Shown here piece after piece: positions 14,315 to 27,140 of a DNA stretch of 64,000 nt. Origin of the DNA: Vanilla planifolia (Eukaryota > Streptophyta > Magnoliopsida > Asparagales > Orchidaceae); the NCBI GenBank assembly GCA_023846275.1, contig CM043869.1, positions 33,486,737 through 33,550,736 of the forward strand. The letters are read 5' to 3'. Both the position numbers and the translations under genes were made by a program. Below the pieces are notes generated by a model. That model saw only the letters and a list, made by a program, of their open reading frames with translations. It was not told where the DNA came from and did no database searches. The first letter of the stretch is position 1; each line of letters opens with the position of its first letter.

Positions 14315-14890
14315 TTCATGCATATGAATAACTATATATATAATGTTGTGAACCAATATTATTACTTCAAATGTTTTAATAACACCAACATAATCTTATT
14401 TTTTTTATGTGGATGAAATTTTGATTGTTGGATCAAGCATGAGAAAATCTATGAGTTTTGAAAAATGTCAAAGGAATTTAAATTAAGAATAAAATGATAT
14501 ATGTTAGATTCTTGGAATGAGATTTACAAGAAATAAATCTAAAAGAATTCAAAGTTTTGATAAGCTAGATCCAATTATGATTAATAAGGATTCCATTATA
14601 GCAATTGTTATTGAGCATAAAGGAATTGTGGAAATTCATGTAGAAATGTTATACTCTTCAATTATAGGAAATCTTATCTATACAATATTCTAAAATGAAC
14701 TATATTGTTGTTATGTAATAAGAGCGTTGTCATTTTACAAAAAATCTAAAAGAAAGCATTGAGTAGTTATATTGTTTCACCATTATCTAAGAGAAATTGT
14801 TGATGCAACTTATACATTGGGTCAATTAGAATAATGTTATGAGGGTATTTTGATATGAACTTTGAAGGAGTTGTACACTTCTGATCATAT
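14315..14890 (+). pseudogene. Ty1/copia reverse transcriptase-RNase H remnant
   Basis: From 14315 the + strand reads FMHMNNYIYNVV, corresponding to the fingers region before the active site. After a frameshift it reads FYVDEILIVGSS (about 14405-14440), matching the copia active-site box LYVDDMLIVGS but with Glu in place of the second Asp. Further on, ILGMRFTRNKS matches QILGMRIxRDRS. The RNase H end is seen as CNKSVVILQK (family CDNxSAIxLxKN) and, in another frame, HHYLREIVDA (family RYHFLREIV). Stops and at least three frame changes make it non-functional. No flanking LTRs were recognised. Confidence 0.82.
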
Positions 14891-14927
14891 ATATATACAT
14901 ACATACACACACACATATATATACATT
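14887..14927 (+). repeat. Compound AT/AC microsatellite
   Basis: Alternating TA, CATA and CA dinucleotide runs directly after the end of the RNase H remnant. Confidence 0.85.
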
Positions 14928-15179
14928 AATGATCACAAAGTGCTATAATGAAACAAAACGATACGACAAATGCTATGCAATGTAAATGTTCACATCAGTA
15001 TACATTTTATAATGATAGCAAAGGAGTTTTAATAACTTGCATCACAGTTACTTGTTTACTTACTCGATATTTCAAAAAAGTTACTTCCATTGTTTTTCCT
15101 TTTTTTTATTGATTCTCCTTATTTTCTATAAAATTTATATTAATTCTTATCAATAATAATTTAATTATTGTTATAAAAA

Positions 15180-15900
15180 TACTTTTTAAAAGCTCTACCA
15201 ATCATATCATAAAAAACTAATATCTTTTTTATTTTTTATGATCATATCATATAATATAATCGACCCTACTATAGGCTAAGGTTTTACTAAAGTTTAACCA
15301 ATGTATTATACTGATCATAAAAGTTAGAAATCCATATTATATTAATATGATCCATGATAGTTACTTGTTCATTCCAAGGATTAGATAGATAATCTATTCT
15401 AATCATATTCATCAAATAAATGTACCTATTTGATTCTCATTTCATACTTGTACAATTTGTGTCTTATTAATATTTTTTTTCTTAACATCATGGGCTGTGA
15501 TTATTTATATCACATTGTATAACCCATGCTTTATGTTAATTAGACAATGAATTGTATAGCTAAACTCTGTTAAGTAGACAGGATGATCTCTTAATTAAGA
15601 AGTATGTAGTTTATCATATTGTCCAATTTTTCATTCCATATTAATATGATTTTTAGCATCCACTTTTAGATTGGACATATGGTTCTTGTTATAGCCTTCC
15701 ATACAAAGAATAATACTTATCTGATCATAGAATAATATTAGTATGATGCTAACTTAAATATCTAAACATGCAAGGGTTAAAAGCTCCTTGTTGACTCTTA
15801 ATGTAGGTTCATCCTAGATGATCTAAGTAATCATCTAATATAATCAATATAACTAGAACCTATAATAGCCTTTAAACATTATGATCAATAATCAAAGTTT
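15180..15900. repeat. ATCATA/TATGAT-dense block 1
   Basis: Short AT-rich elements built on ATCATA and its complement TATGAT recur every few tens of bases, for example near 15190, 15240, 15305, 15345 and 15735. The same vocabulary marks three other blocks in this window. No fixed period is visible by eye. Confidence 0.45.
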
Positions 15901-18714
15901 GCCAAACTTATTTCCAAAAAAATTCAAAAATACTATACATGGTTAATGATAGAAAATTGAGATGAGATCTGACTTTACAATTGGGTTTTTCAAACCAAAG
16001 ACAAACACTTGCTTTTTTCATGTGCCCTTCCTTCTTTTTTTTTTTTATCTCACCAATATAACGTAAAAATAACAACTAGAACAACTTAAAAACAACAATA
16101 GTTTCAACATCCTTTCACCTTGCCTCCATAATTTCTCTCATAGAAGAAAACATCACAATTGATTTCTCGATATGAGAGTAGAAGCTAATCCTCTGATAAA
16201 TAAAAGGATTATTTAACTCTTTTATTAAACAGTTTTTAGTATTCCAAACTTTAATAATTTATAAAAAAATTAATTTATCTCAAAAAATTGGAAATCACAT
16301 ATTAGCATATTCCTCACAATGAGATCTTTGCAATAATATACTCAAATATAAACTATGACCACTGATATTTTAACATATTTTTTGAGGCACTCACAACTTC
16401 ATATATTTTTAAATTTTAAATTGAAAATATTTACATTTGACATATAAAGTATTTTTTGAGAGGATATATGAGTTTAATTAGGTGAGTTGTCATAGTGGAT
16501 AACGTAATATTATGAGAGCAATATAAGACTATAATATTATGGAGGCTTTAGGTATGCTTTATTTATGAATGTACAACTTGTAAGAATACTATTGTGATAT
16601 TAAAATATAAGGTTAAAAGGGGATAAAGAAACATAAATTTTTAAATTGATTGCTTGCAATAATACGAGCAAGCTCTGAAGGACATAAACTTTGTGAACAT
16701 AGATATTTTTGAGAGAGCATGACAAAAATAATATCGATATAAACAGCCAAAATTTGCACTACATGAGATTTGTTAGATAATCGTTCTTTGTTATGAGCCC
16801 AGGTATGAGCCCATGCAACCAATTGGACTCTTAAATAAGGAAGAGGATTGTGAAGGAGTAGAAAGAAATGAATGAGTGTATATTTTGTGCAAAACCTAAG
16901 TATTGTTTCCTCCCTTTAATTCTAATGTACATTAATTAATGGGTGTTTTTGTCTACTACTACAAAATTGGAGCTTTTAAGAGAAGATTGTAAACTATTTC
17001 AAGAAAATCCATTGATGTGAAAGTGATTGTGGCTATTGTTTTCCTATGTTTTGGTTCTACAAAAACCTTTGAATTAATTTTGTTCACCTTATGCTTTTCC
17101 TTCTATTTTTTTGTTTAGGAGGATTATTTAATTACTTTATTAAAACTCAATTGGGTATGTCATTTTTTTTTGTGTAAAAAGTGGTTTTGTCATATAAGTT
17201 GAGCATGATAGGTTAATGTCTATTGATTAATCATATAGTTTATCCACAACCCAATCAAGATTTACATGATTCCATCTGGCAACTATGAGGGCATATCAAC
17301 ATCGATGATGACTACACTCGATTCAATGACTACAATAGTTTGCAATTGAGGTGCCAACCACTTAGATATGATAATAACTTGAAGAAACCTATCCTCGCTT
17401 CTATTGATGAGATTGAATAAGAAATGAGCAATATATTATTCCATCTTTCCCGCTACACCTTTAAGGCCATCATGGGCAATAGTTTGATATGATAACAATG
17501 TACTACTACAAAGAAAAGTTGAATTTATAGAATCAATGTTCATTTGAGGGTATCTGACTCAAGATTCCTCAAAAGTGACAATATGAATCAAGTTCCACTC
17601 TATACGTTAACGACTAGCCAACAAGTAACAAACACATTCGAGGAAAACTATTGAAGAAAATTGTTCAAAAAGCAACAGGTGCAATGCAAAATGAGGAGAT
17701 TTGGGTCGTCACCACTAAGAAAGAAGATAGGTGGAGCCATCATAATATTAAAGAGAGGTAAAACTATAAAAATAGAAAAATAGAGAAATCATATCAGCAA
17801 AACTTCAAGAACACAACAATATAGTTCCGTATTAGATAAACAGTACTATAAAAGACATGAATGAAATTGTATTTCATCAAGACCTTTGCCTTTTGCCTAA
17901 AACAAGCCATACTAGCCATTGGGCCATGTTCACAAAATGCAAATCGATTCAAAATTGGTACAAAGCGAGCTATGGCTCAAACTTGATCCAATCATCCAAG
18001 CTAATCGAGATCTGGTCGAAAGCCCTCATCAAATTCACAGCTCTGATTAAAATTGACAACCTACAAGTATATACATCTGCCAACTTGTTTTATTTTCCCC
18101 CAATGTTTGTTTGCACCTTTTAGTGTAACCTGCAGTCACTGTACAGGAAGAACCTGCATATGTTATGTCATGGTTCTTACAAGCATACGTAATGGATTCG
18201 ACTCCCTAGCCAAACGTTTGTCTATCACTTTTCAAAATCACTTATATCATAATAAAACATACCAAACTTATCCTATAAAATTTTTACCTATTTAAAAAGT
18301 ATGTGAAGGTTTGAGATGTGAGAATTATATAGTTTTGATTCATATTTTTTTTATTCTAGTTTTGTTTAGAGCACTTTATTCTACATTTTGAAACTTGATT
18401 ATATTTGATTTTATTATGTTATTGTTTTGATGCAAGTATAGGTCATATAATCAGTGATAATTTTTTATTTTTTATTTTTTAAAAATTTGAATGTCTATAT
18501 TTTATTATTTGAATTTGATATATTATGATGACATTTTTTATTGGTAAAGGAGAAGGTACTCATTCAATTTTAAATTGTGAATGAAATGAAAAAAATTGAA
18601 GTCAATTTTGGTTCATGAACTTAAGGAATCAAAGGAACTTGATTTGAATTTAAGTTTAATTTAAAAATATATATTATTGTTGAGTAATATTAAAAGTTCT
18701 TTTGATTTGTAATA
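15901..18714. other. Intergenic DNA, no supportable gene
   Basis: Slightly less AT-rich at 17200-18200, but frames are short and broken. An 88-codon open frame on the + strand at 17857-18123 has no recognised motif. The stretch 16960-17130 has a faint resemblance to copia LTR sequence but is too degraded to call. Confidence 0.45.
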
Positions 18715-19375
18715 TTAAAAGATTTATTTGATTAATTGTTTGGCTTTTTAATAAAAAAGAATGAATAATAACTATATATTGTAAGAGGAAAGATGTTTGT
18801 CTTTTGAATTATTAGAATTATGTAGGATAGTGATGAAATTATTATTTTAAAAATAAATAAATTTATTAAAATATTTAACATGTTTAACATAAAAGCTTTA
18901 TTTTTTAATACTATTATTCTTAATTACATTGAACCTACCATGAATTAAAATTGATGCAAATTGCAACCCATCCATAAATATTTTCAACTAGCAGCCTTAA
19001 CCCATATGATTAAAAAATAAACAAGTTCTATAATTTTTAATTAACATAAATTGTTGAAAATTAATTATTTTAATGAATTTATTTAAATTATCATTTGACT
19101 TTTTAGTTAAAAAGAATAAAATGTGTAAAATTATTATAATAATGTAACAAAAGAATAGTAATGAACTTATTATTTTAAAATGTGTAAAATTCAAAAACTT
19201 TTAGAGATACTTTAAAATAAACATTTTTTATGACTAAAAGTATTTATTTTAAGTTGGATCAAACAAATCCTAAATTAAAATTAAAAAAAAATTACAACCT
19301 CGTCCATAAGTATATCCAATTAGCAACCTTACACCCCATATAATTGAGAAACGATTAAGTTCCATAATTCTTAAT
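18715..19375 (+). repeat. Two-copy tandem duplication, period about 330 bp
   Basis: AATTAAAATT...TTGCAACCCATCCATAA at 18942-18976 recurs as AATTAAAATT...TTACAACCTCGTCCATAAG at 19272-19309, a 330-base shift. The following AGCAGCCTTAACCCATATGATT and its partner, and the preceding ATAGTAATGAACTTATTATTTTA-like stretch, keep the same spacing. No coding sense is visible. Confidence 0.7.
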
Positions 19376-22300
19376 GATGTGGTCATCATTCTCAATTTAA
19401 CTTAACCCTAATATTATAATAATTTAACATAATATTATTTAAACAGTATTCCTGTCTTATGTGAAGTAAAACATGCCAAAGGAGATGGTGATAATCACAT
19501 GCCATGATAGACTCTTCAACCTAAAGCTCATCATTTTTTTCTAAATAAAAGCCAATCATTCAAGCAAAAATCACTAAACTAACACCAATTTTTTTCTTGC
19601 AGCATATGTTGGCATCCAGTTCATTCATGTCTTGTTAGACAATTTTAGACCTTAATGATTGCAAGAGACCAAAATTACCCCCACAGCATTGTTGTGCAAA
19701 GCACTCTCAACCATTCTATTCTATTAAATAAGGGTTGGGTATTTAAATTATAGATCATAAGAAGGAAATAAATGGTCATGCATTAGTTTAGGAATAGTTT
19801 GAAGGTTGAAGAAGAGAGAGGAGTTGGTGGAAGCCCACTTTTCTTTCATAAAATAAGAGTAAAACCATGTGGCTGTAGCATTTCTTGCAGAAGAAGGTGA
19901 ACACAAGGAAATGTAAAAGGAGGAAGTAGCAGTTAAACACCAACTTTGGTTGACAAAGCAGCTCCTAATACGTGGAGAGAATAAGGTGCACCATGACAAG
20001 CATCTTCTTCCTCTCGTTTCTTAGGCTTCGTTTCGTGTATCTTTTACAGATATTGCTTTCATGGAAGTGTGCTTCTAAACTCATTTACATATGCTTTTAT
20101 AAACTCTTTTTGACAGTATAGTATCGAATACACAGGACTATTTAAGTTATTGGATGAAGGGACGAAAAAGAGGAAGGTTGAATTGAGCTTTGAAGTTAAG
20201 TGATTGACTATAAGTTGTTTTGGGTTATCTTCTTTTCTGAAAGTAGTGCTTCACCATAAAAATCGTTTGTAAATGTGCCTAATTTGTGCTACTCTAGGCC
20301 TTTACCAAGCATGGTCAATAGGTTCAAAGAATAACACTTAACTTCTTTCGCAAGAGAGGATCAATTGTTCCTTAACAATAATGTAGAAAGCTACTATTTT
20401 CCATCCTACCTAACCGTTCTCATGCATGCTATGGACTTGCTTTATGTAATTAGGAAAGGTGGTGCTCTAATTATTATATTCATCTTTTATTTCACATCAT
20501 GCAAGACATGTCATTCTCTGATAGCATTCTTTAGCTATCATTTTCTTGAGAAAAATGGTCAAAAAAAATTTATTGTTTAAATGTTTATTTAATTTTTGTA
20601 AAAAAAATATATTTCAGAAATGATGCAAATATTTATTTGATCATATTCTTAACTATATTTCAATAAAAAATAATAAATAATTTTGATTTTCAAACTAATA
20701 CTAAAAGTGTTTTTTGTTATTCTTTTATTAAAAATTCAAACAATTTTTGTTTTTAATAATATTTTTCTAATTAACTTAAATATTGTTCATTATGAACACT
20801 TACTATTATTTGCATGTCAAACAAAATTTAAAATCATATTAAATTATCACCTTGTTACATTTCCTTCATCAAAAGAATAAAAAGTTAGTTATTTCTTTGA
20901 AAAAACATTTCAATTTATGTTGTAATTATCTTTTGTTTTGAGTTTTAGTCTTATGCTTTTACCAAACATGTCCTCCAATTGAACTTATTTTTACGCAAAA
21001 TTACATTCTTTCCATAAATTTATTATTTTATTATATCTAATCAAATATGAAATAATATAAATTTTCTCAACTAGATTTTAATTTTAAAATCTTAGTTGTC
21101 ATTCATACTAAAAAACTGACAAGTTTGAACATCTCTCCAGTGCATTAGTATTTATATTTCCTTGTCATTTGAAAACAAAACGTTAGGAGAAAAGTTGTTT
21201 GCATATCACTTTCCTTAACAACTTTCTTAGGAATGGTTGAAGACTTCTTTAGGGAAAAAATGATACAATTTAACTTTTTAAAATTTAAATAAAAATGATT
21301 TATCAATTTAATAAAAAAATTAACAAGCTAATAATGTGATGTGCTTCAATGAGTGCTTAAAAAGAAGGGGTGTAAAAAGTGAGACTAATACCAATTTGAA
21401 GTTAGATTAGGTTTCAACTATGTTCCAAATCATTGTAACCAATTATATCCTCTCATACAATGCTTGTGCTTATGAGAATGAAGATTGTTGACAAGCCTTT
21501 TATATTTTTTAATTTTAGTTATCTCTCAAATCTTTGGTTTATAAAGGAGAAGACGTGAAGTGTTTCGTTTATTTTTATATTTGTTGAAGTAAATGTTTTG
21601 ATCACTCATTATTTCTTAGATTTAATACTAGTGAAAAAATAGTGTTTCAACTAAAATGAAAACACAAGAAGAAGTTAAGGCAAAAAAATGGATTACACAA
21701 AATGGAGAGGAAACCCATGAAGATGATCTCCTAACTCTATGATAATGATTGTTAAGTGAGAATAAAAAAGTTTATTTTTTTATAGAAAGTAATATCATCA
21801 TATTTTTCTTCTAATAATTTAATATTTATAAACATCTCTATTACAATCGTCTTAACTATTTGCTTTCAAAAAATATGTTAACTCCACTATATTATTTATC
21901 ACCCAAACAAGATTTTCAAAATAATCCTTAGGATATACTAATACGATCTCATACATCATCAAAAAAAAAAAAATATAGAGTGCTTCCACCACCATATCAT
22001 ATCTTCTTCAGGATTTCAATGTCCTAGAATGTTTATGATGCCATCAATAACATGATCATCTACTAAGATTTCTCATATGATAATTATGTGAATATATCTT
22101 TTGGGTATTTGAAGTTGTGTCTCTTATGTCATATTATCTCAAGATTATCTAATTACTTTAAAATAGCTCTCTTCACTAGTCTCTCATTGAAGGATGTCTT
22201 CTCAATAAAGTTCTCATTTTTCCTCCCTTTGAGTGCAATTATCATGATTTTTTAGTGACATATTCTTGATGTCCACAATATATTTAATAGAAGAGTGGGT

Positions 22301-22899
22301 TATCTCTTTGGATCCCTTGGCTCCTTTTTATTGTGTTTGGTTGTCTGTTATACACTTACGGGTTAAATAGTCATAGACATTTAAACTAATATAAATATGA
22401 TTTAATATTCTATCATTATGTTTCTCTGAGCACTTTAATGTTAAGATATGAGACTTGAAACAAATACAAATATATAATTTCAAAAAAATATTAAAAAACT
22501 CTTCTTGAGACAATAGAGCCACGTTTGACATAATTGATTTGTTAAGCATAACTTTAAGAATTCAAGATCTACAAGAGATAGGAATTTGTGATGCATTAGT
22601 ACAAAAGAAATGCATGTTATAGACATAATGCACAAGTATGAAAAAACTAAGAAAGTTTGGTTGAATATATGAGTGGGCAAGGTGGAATATGTAGTAAGCT
22701 TGTAGAATAATTCTATATGAATGCTCAAGGAGATAAATCTAGCATAGATTTTTAAAAAGGTATTTTGATATGCAGTTGTGGCACAAACTTTACAACATGT
22801 ATGACTTGGTAATGGTGGGTTGTAAGTGAAATATGCTCTAAAGAGAATACAAGTTATCACTTTTGATGGGTATCAAAGGAGGAGATTATCAATTACAAA
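19376..22899. other. Intergenic DNA, no supportable gene
   Basis: The stretch 19440-20130 is less AT-rich. It contains a TATA-like TATTAAATAAGGG near 19723, a purine-rich segment at 19800-19830 and a 42-codon hydrophobic + strand ORF from ATG 19993 to TAG 20121 (MTSIFFLSFLRLRF...). I do not recognise the peptide and would not annotate a gene on this alone. The rest is AT-rich without features. Confidence 0.4.
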
Positions 22900-22929
22900 A
22901 TAGATTGGAAGAAGTGATATTTTGATAGA

Positions 22930-23310
22930 CACTACTCTTCTTCCTCTTATATCTCTTGGCTATTATATATGTGTTGTTCCAACTCTACAATAAAACGTTA
23001 GGAGAGTAGATTAATATCTTTACATTCTTTGCAAAGATCTTCATGTTTGGGTGGATGTTGTTTTTCCCAAGTTTTGAATTTTTTCACGTAAAATCTTTCT
23101 GCAAATGGTTCTCATTGCTGCGCCTATTTTCTTTCTTTATGCTCTTTATGTTTCGAAGTGCCTTATAATTTAGGTGATAAATAATATAGTCATAGGTGCA
23201 TGAATGTGAGAGGTGTATCTTTTTCACCATCTTAATGAGTTTATCTACAATCCATTAAAGGTGTCTCTTGAAAATTGTGAGACATGCTCCACAAAAAGTA
23301 AAAACTTCTT
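22930..23310 (+). mobile_element. Copia LTR-like fragment, left copy
   Basis: Contains GTGGATGTTG (23051-23060), then GTTTTGAATTTTTTCACGTA and AAATCTTTCTG (to 23101), then pyrimidine-rich sequence. This order resembles the GTGGATGTAGG...ACCACGTAAA-TCT hallmark of many plant copia LTRs. A purine-rich AAAGGAGGAGAT at about 22876 could be a polypurine tract before the LTR. A diverged direct copy lies 2.5 kb to the right. LTR ends were not located. Confidence 0.5.
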
Positions 23311-25454
23311 TGAGGTAGAGCTTAACATTACTATTACAGCAAAAGGAGTAGGGATTCCCAATTGAGGTTTTTATTTCAACTTTGAGCATCGAAAAGCCTC
23401 ATTTTGGTCTTATAGAATAAATGTGAAATACAAAATCCTTAGAATCACATTATTCAAATATTTGATAAAATGAATAAATAAAATATTGGGTTGCTCGGGA
23501 ATTATGTAATCTTGTTTCATAGAAAACATATTATGGTTAACAAAGTCTTGATTGATTGATTCAAAGGAAAACGTTTTTGTTATGAAAATGCATATAGGAA
23601 ATATTCTATGTCCAAAGATCTTGTATCATTTTTTTAGGAATAAGTCTTAAATTATTAAATAAAAGGAAAATAATACCTTGCTCATAAAGAAACATTGGGA
23701 ATTATATGGCTAACACTTTCTAAAAAATAAACTTTATTTTGTCTACAAAGACAAAAATGAAGTAATAAAACTGTTCGTTATGTATGAGAAACCCTTGAAA
23801 TCAGACAAAATTAATTTTGATGTGATGGTTATTTGGCATGAAGATCACGAAAGGATCATCTAATGCAAATAATATTAACTGATTAAATTTGATGATTAGG
23901 ATGATAAACTTGGTAGAAGTTAACTTTGGAATGAGGTCAAAGCTCTTATTATAGTCTTATCCATGTATAACATTTGGAACACAACTATTATTTTTTTTTT
24001 TTTTTTTGAGATATTCTATCAATGGGTAAAACCTAGAGGTACTAGAGGTATGAAGCTTCATTCTAAGTGAGGGCAACTTGCATAACAAATCTAATGAGCC
24101 TGTATTGGGTTTGCTTTTAGTGTTGATGGTAGAAGGTATAACATATGACAAGACTATATTAGCATAAGCATAGGCAACGAAATCGAAGGCTCACAACCTA
24201 AGAAGGAAGTTGTGTGCTTGAACTATAACTATAAAGAAAATTTAAACCATGATATATAGCTCCGAGAAAAAACAATGGTCAAGTCAAATGATAAGGTTTG
24301 TTTATAAATTATCATGATTGTAGAGAGAATTAAAGATGCTTTATTACTTAGTATTAATGACTTGATTTAGTCATTAATTCATATTTCAAGTGCATCATTC
24401 CATTCTACACCATACATGATTTTGTAGACATTATCATAGAAATATCCAATTTAATTTATTGATAACAAACCCATGGATATCATAAAGAAGAAAAAAATAC
24501 AAATTTTAGCATTAGATACAAATATATTTACATTCTTCAACATAATACATTTTTGTATTAAGAAGAAACTTGATATTGATTGGTTAGCTAAATAGTGTAG
24601 GCTATCATATAATACTTAACATTGTCATATCGAAGATCATAAATGGCACAGTGGTGATAACCATTGGGATCGATAATTGATCTTTGTGTGCAGTTAACTA
24701 TTAAAGTAGAGTAATAGTTTTAATTTCATCAAGTTTGCTTGATCATCATTTATGACACAATATAGATTGGGGAACCCAAATCTTAAGAGTTATCACCCTT
24801 AACTTCAGATATCTTAGATATACATAAATATGACATAATATCATCATAAATACATTAAAGATAGTTTAAAAAAAGAGAAATATTGTGTCTCCATAACATC
24901 ATATGTTAAATACCAAATTGTGATAACATTGCATTAACTATTTCACATCATTATCCAAATTCTTTCCAATCATATTTCCCCTATCTAGTTCTTCTTAACT
25001 TCCTTCACATCATCTTCTTCATCATCTTGATATGCTCAATGTTAGCCATTTTATTTATTATTCCTTTGATTATTTCTCAAATGATCATTCATCGTAACTT
25101 GCCTTGAATTAGCACTCATCTTGAGTGAGGTTGACTTTTTTAAACCCTTGATCAATGTATTACTAGTTTAAGGATAACAAAATAATTCTATTATTTTATT
25201 AATATATTATCTTAAGCATTTTAGATCATATGTCTTAATATTATATAGGTGAATGAATTAGAGGGTTTGGTCAATAACTCAAAAAATTTAGTGATGTTTG
25301 GTGTAACTATGACTAGCACCAAAGAAATACAAAATTTGAGTATACTTGAAGAATAATTTTGTAGAATCTCTTTATTTTAGGTATTAACTTGTAAAGCTTA
25401 TAATAATATATTTAAGACATTAGGATTGTGATAAAATTTTGATTGAGTTGCTAA
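23311..25454. other. DNA between the two LTR-like copies, no gene
   Basis: A T run of 17 occupies 23991-24007. No gag or pol motif was readable in either strand. It is short for an intact element, so either a non-autonomous or a deleted one. Confidence 0.4.
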
Positions 25455-25835
25455 AGGTTTTTCAATTCCTCTTTCTTTAGGTTATTATGCATGTGTTGTT
25501 CCATTACCATTGTAAGGTCAAAGTTGAGAGAGTGCCTTATTATCTTTTCAAGTTCATAATGATTATCTTTTTATAGTATGGCTATGATTTTTTTAGGTTT
25601 TGAGATTTTTCAAGTAAATCTGTTGTTCTTATTTTTTTTTATTTTCTTTATTTATGATCTCTTTGTTTAGATATGTCTGTATAGTTTAATGAATGTGTTT
25701 AAATAAGACTTAGGTAATACATAATGTATTCACTAGTCATCAAGCATGAAAGTTATATTTTTATAACTATTTTAATGAATTTATCTTCTTCTCATTGAGT
25801 ATCTCCCGTAAGAATTGAGAGAGTATGCATACCTA
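25455..25835 (+). mobile_element. Copia LTR-like fragment, right copy
   Basis: Collinear with 22930-23310 at a shift of about 2526 bases. Matching items are the ATTATGCATGTGTTGTTCCA-type stretch, the TTTTCAAGTAAATCTGTTG core (against the left TTTCACGTAAAATCTTTC), the TTTTCTTTATTTATG run and the final AATGAATTTATCT...AATTGAGAGAG. More degraded than the left copy. The 2.1 kb between them shows no readable polyprotein. Confidence 0.45.
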
Positions 25836-26959
25836 CATTTAGCCATCCAACTTGCAATCCTATTGCTAGGATATCTCTCCTTGACGCCATGCCATGATAA
25901 TGAGCTGCTTCCATCTCATATGTCATCGTTCTTTTATCACCTCAATTGAATCTTTCTTTTGTTAGCATTTGAATTTTCTCTTTTTAATTTATCTCTTGGA
26001 TCATCTAGTCAAACCTTAAGTTTTATCTTTTCTTTGTTGTGGATGTCCATAAGTCTTCTTCTCAACTTGAAGATTTCAACAATGTTTCTCAAAATCTTTT
26101 CTCTACTATGCTTTCATGGTTAACTATTTAGATATCTCATTATTATTATAGCATCTTAAAAATTTCTCTTTCTATCCTTAAAAAATGTTGAAGATAATGT
26201 TTATATCCCACTTGCATTCATTGGCTTCATGATTCAATCTCTTATTGTTGTAGTTCTCAATTATGATTATAAAAATTTGATTAAACTAAAATGTTGAAAA
26301 TGCTGAAAATGATCAAAACTAAAAAATGAGAGAGAATTAATTTTTTGCCTCAAGTTAATTAGGTATTAGTTTACAAAGACTTAAAACTTTAGGTGATGTT
26401 ATAAATAGTTAGAGATATTTATAAAGGTTTAAAGTAAATTCTTTTATTGCAAGCTAAGCCTATGAAGAAAAATTTTTCTAATAGAAAATAAATTTATATA
26501 AAATTATTGTTTTGAGATACATAAGAACATGTATCTTATCTTAGGAAAGATGTTCTAAATTAATCAATTAGGACGGCATTCACCCTTTTATCTAAAAACA
26601 AATCGGCAAGTGGGACTCACGTACTATTTGTTTCTTAACTTATTCAAAAAAAAAAAAAAAAAACAAATAAATACTTGATTGTTGTGTAATAAACCTTAAT
26701 TATTTAGTTTTCTTTATCCTTTATTTCAAATGTGCCTGTCATTTATAATATAAGTTGAAAGAAAGAAACAAATTCACTTATTACGTGTTGTTTCTTTCGA
26801 GCTATTCTACCCAATCATATTTACTTATGCAAATAAAAATGAAAAAATTTTAAAAAATAACGATTAATTGACCATGATTGTGCTATTGCTCTCCAATAAT
26901 GATGATTAACTTGGCTTTAATGGAATGTTTAATTTAACTTGAGGCCCATACATCTAATT
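25836..26959. other. AT-rich DNA upstream of the bHLH promoter
   Basis: No gene seen. An A run of about 18 lies at 26646-26663, which could be the tail of an old retroposon, though no target-site duplication was identified. Confidence 0.45.
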
Positions 26960-27048
26960 AAAGCTCTACACTGCTTGAAAGCTACTTCAACCTTCTTCTC
27001 CTCTCTCCTTCTCCCTCTCCCTCTCCCTCTCCCTCGTACTCTTCTTTG

Positions 27049-27072
27049 ATGTCAGCAAAGGTGGGTCTATAG
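27049..27072 (+). promoter_or_regulatory. Upstream ORF 1 in the bHLH leader (7 codons)
   Basis: ATG at 27049 followed in frame by TAG at 27070, reading MSAKVGL. It counts as a uORF only if transcription starts upstream of it, in or before the CT-rich tract. It ends well before the main ATG, so translation of the bHLH would need reinitiation or leaky scanning. Confidence 0.35.
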
Positions 27073-27077
27073 GCGAG

Positions 27078-27140
27078 ATGGATTCTAGCAGCAGAGACCA
27101 TTCTCCAATCCCCGCTCCATCGAGAAATAAAAACTTGTAA
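27078..27140 (+). promoter_or_regulatory. Upstream ORF 2 in the bHLH leader (20 residues)
   Basis: ATG at 27078 to TAA at 27138-27140, encoding 20 residues rich in Ser and Pro. It lies 243 bases before the main start. No further ATG occurs between it and 27384, so the main ATG is the next available start. I do not recognise the peptide as a conserved uORF. Confidence 0.4.

Noticed and set aside
16960..17130. Possible further copia LTR fragment
   Set aside because: Only the loose order of a GTGAAAGTG...GGTTCTACAAAAACC stretch resembles an LTR; no partner copy or end motif.
17284..17413. 43-codon frame with HINIDDDYTRF, suggestive of an integrase FIDDYTRF box
   Set aside because: The sequence after the box does not follow integrase, and a stop precedes it directly. 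Too little to call an element.
18191..18210. GGATTCGACTCCC, like a tRNA T-arm
   Set aside because: The flanking stem does not pair, and no A box or acceptor stem fits upstream.
19474..19486. TGCCAAAGGAGAT, identical to the first 13 bases of miR399-type microRNAs
   Set aside because: The remaining bases do not fit and no complementary arm was seen within the nearby 150 bases, so no hairpin precursor is supported.
22480..22860. 126-codon open frame on the - strand
   Set aside because: Cys/Phe/Leu-rich AT-driven composition, no domain, no splice or promoter context; likely chance.
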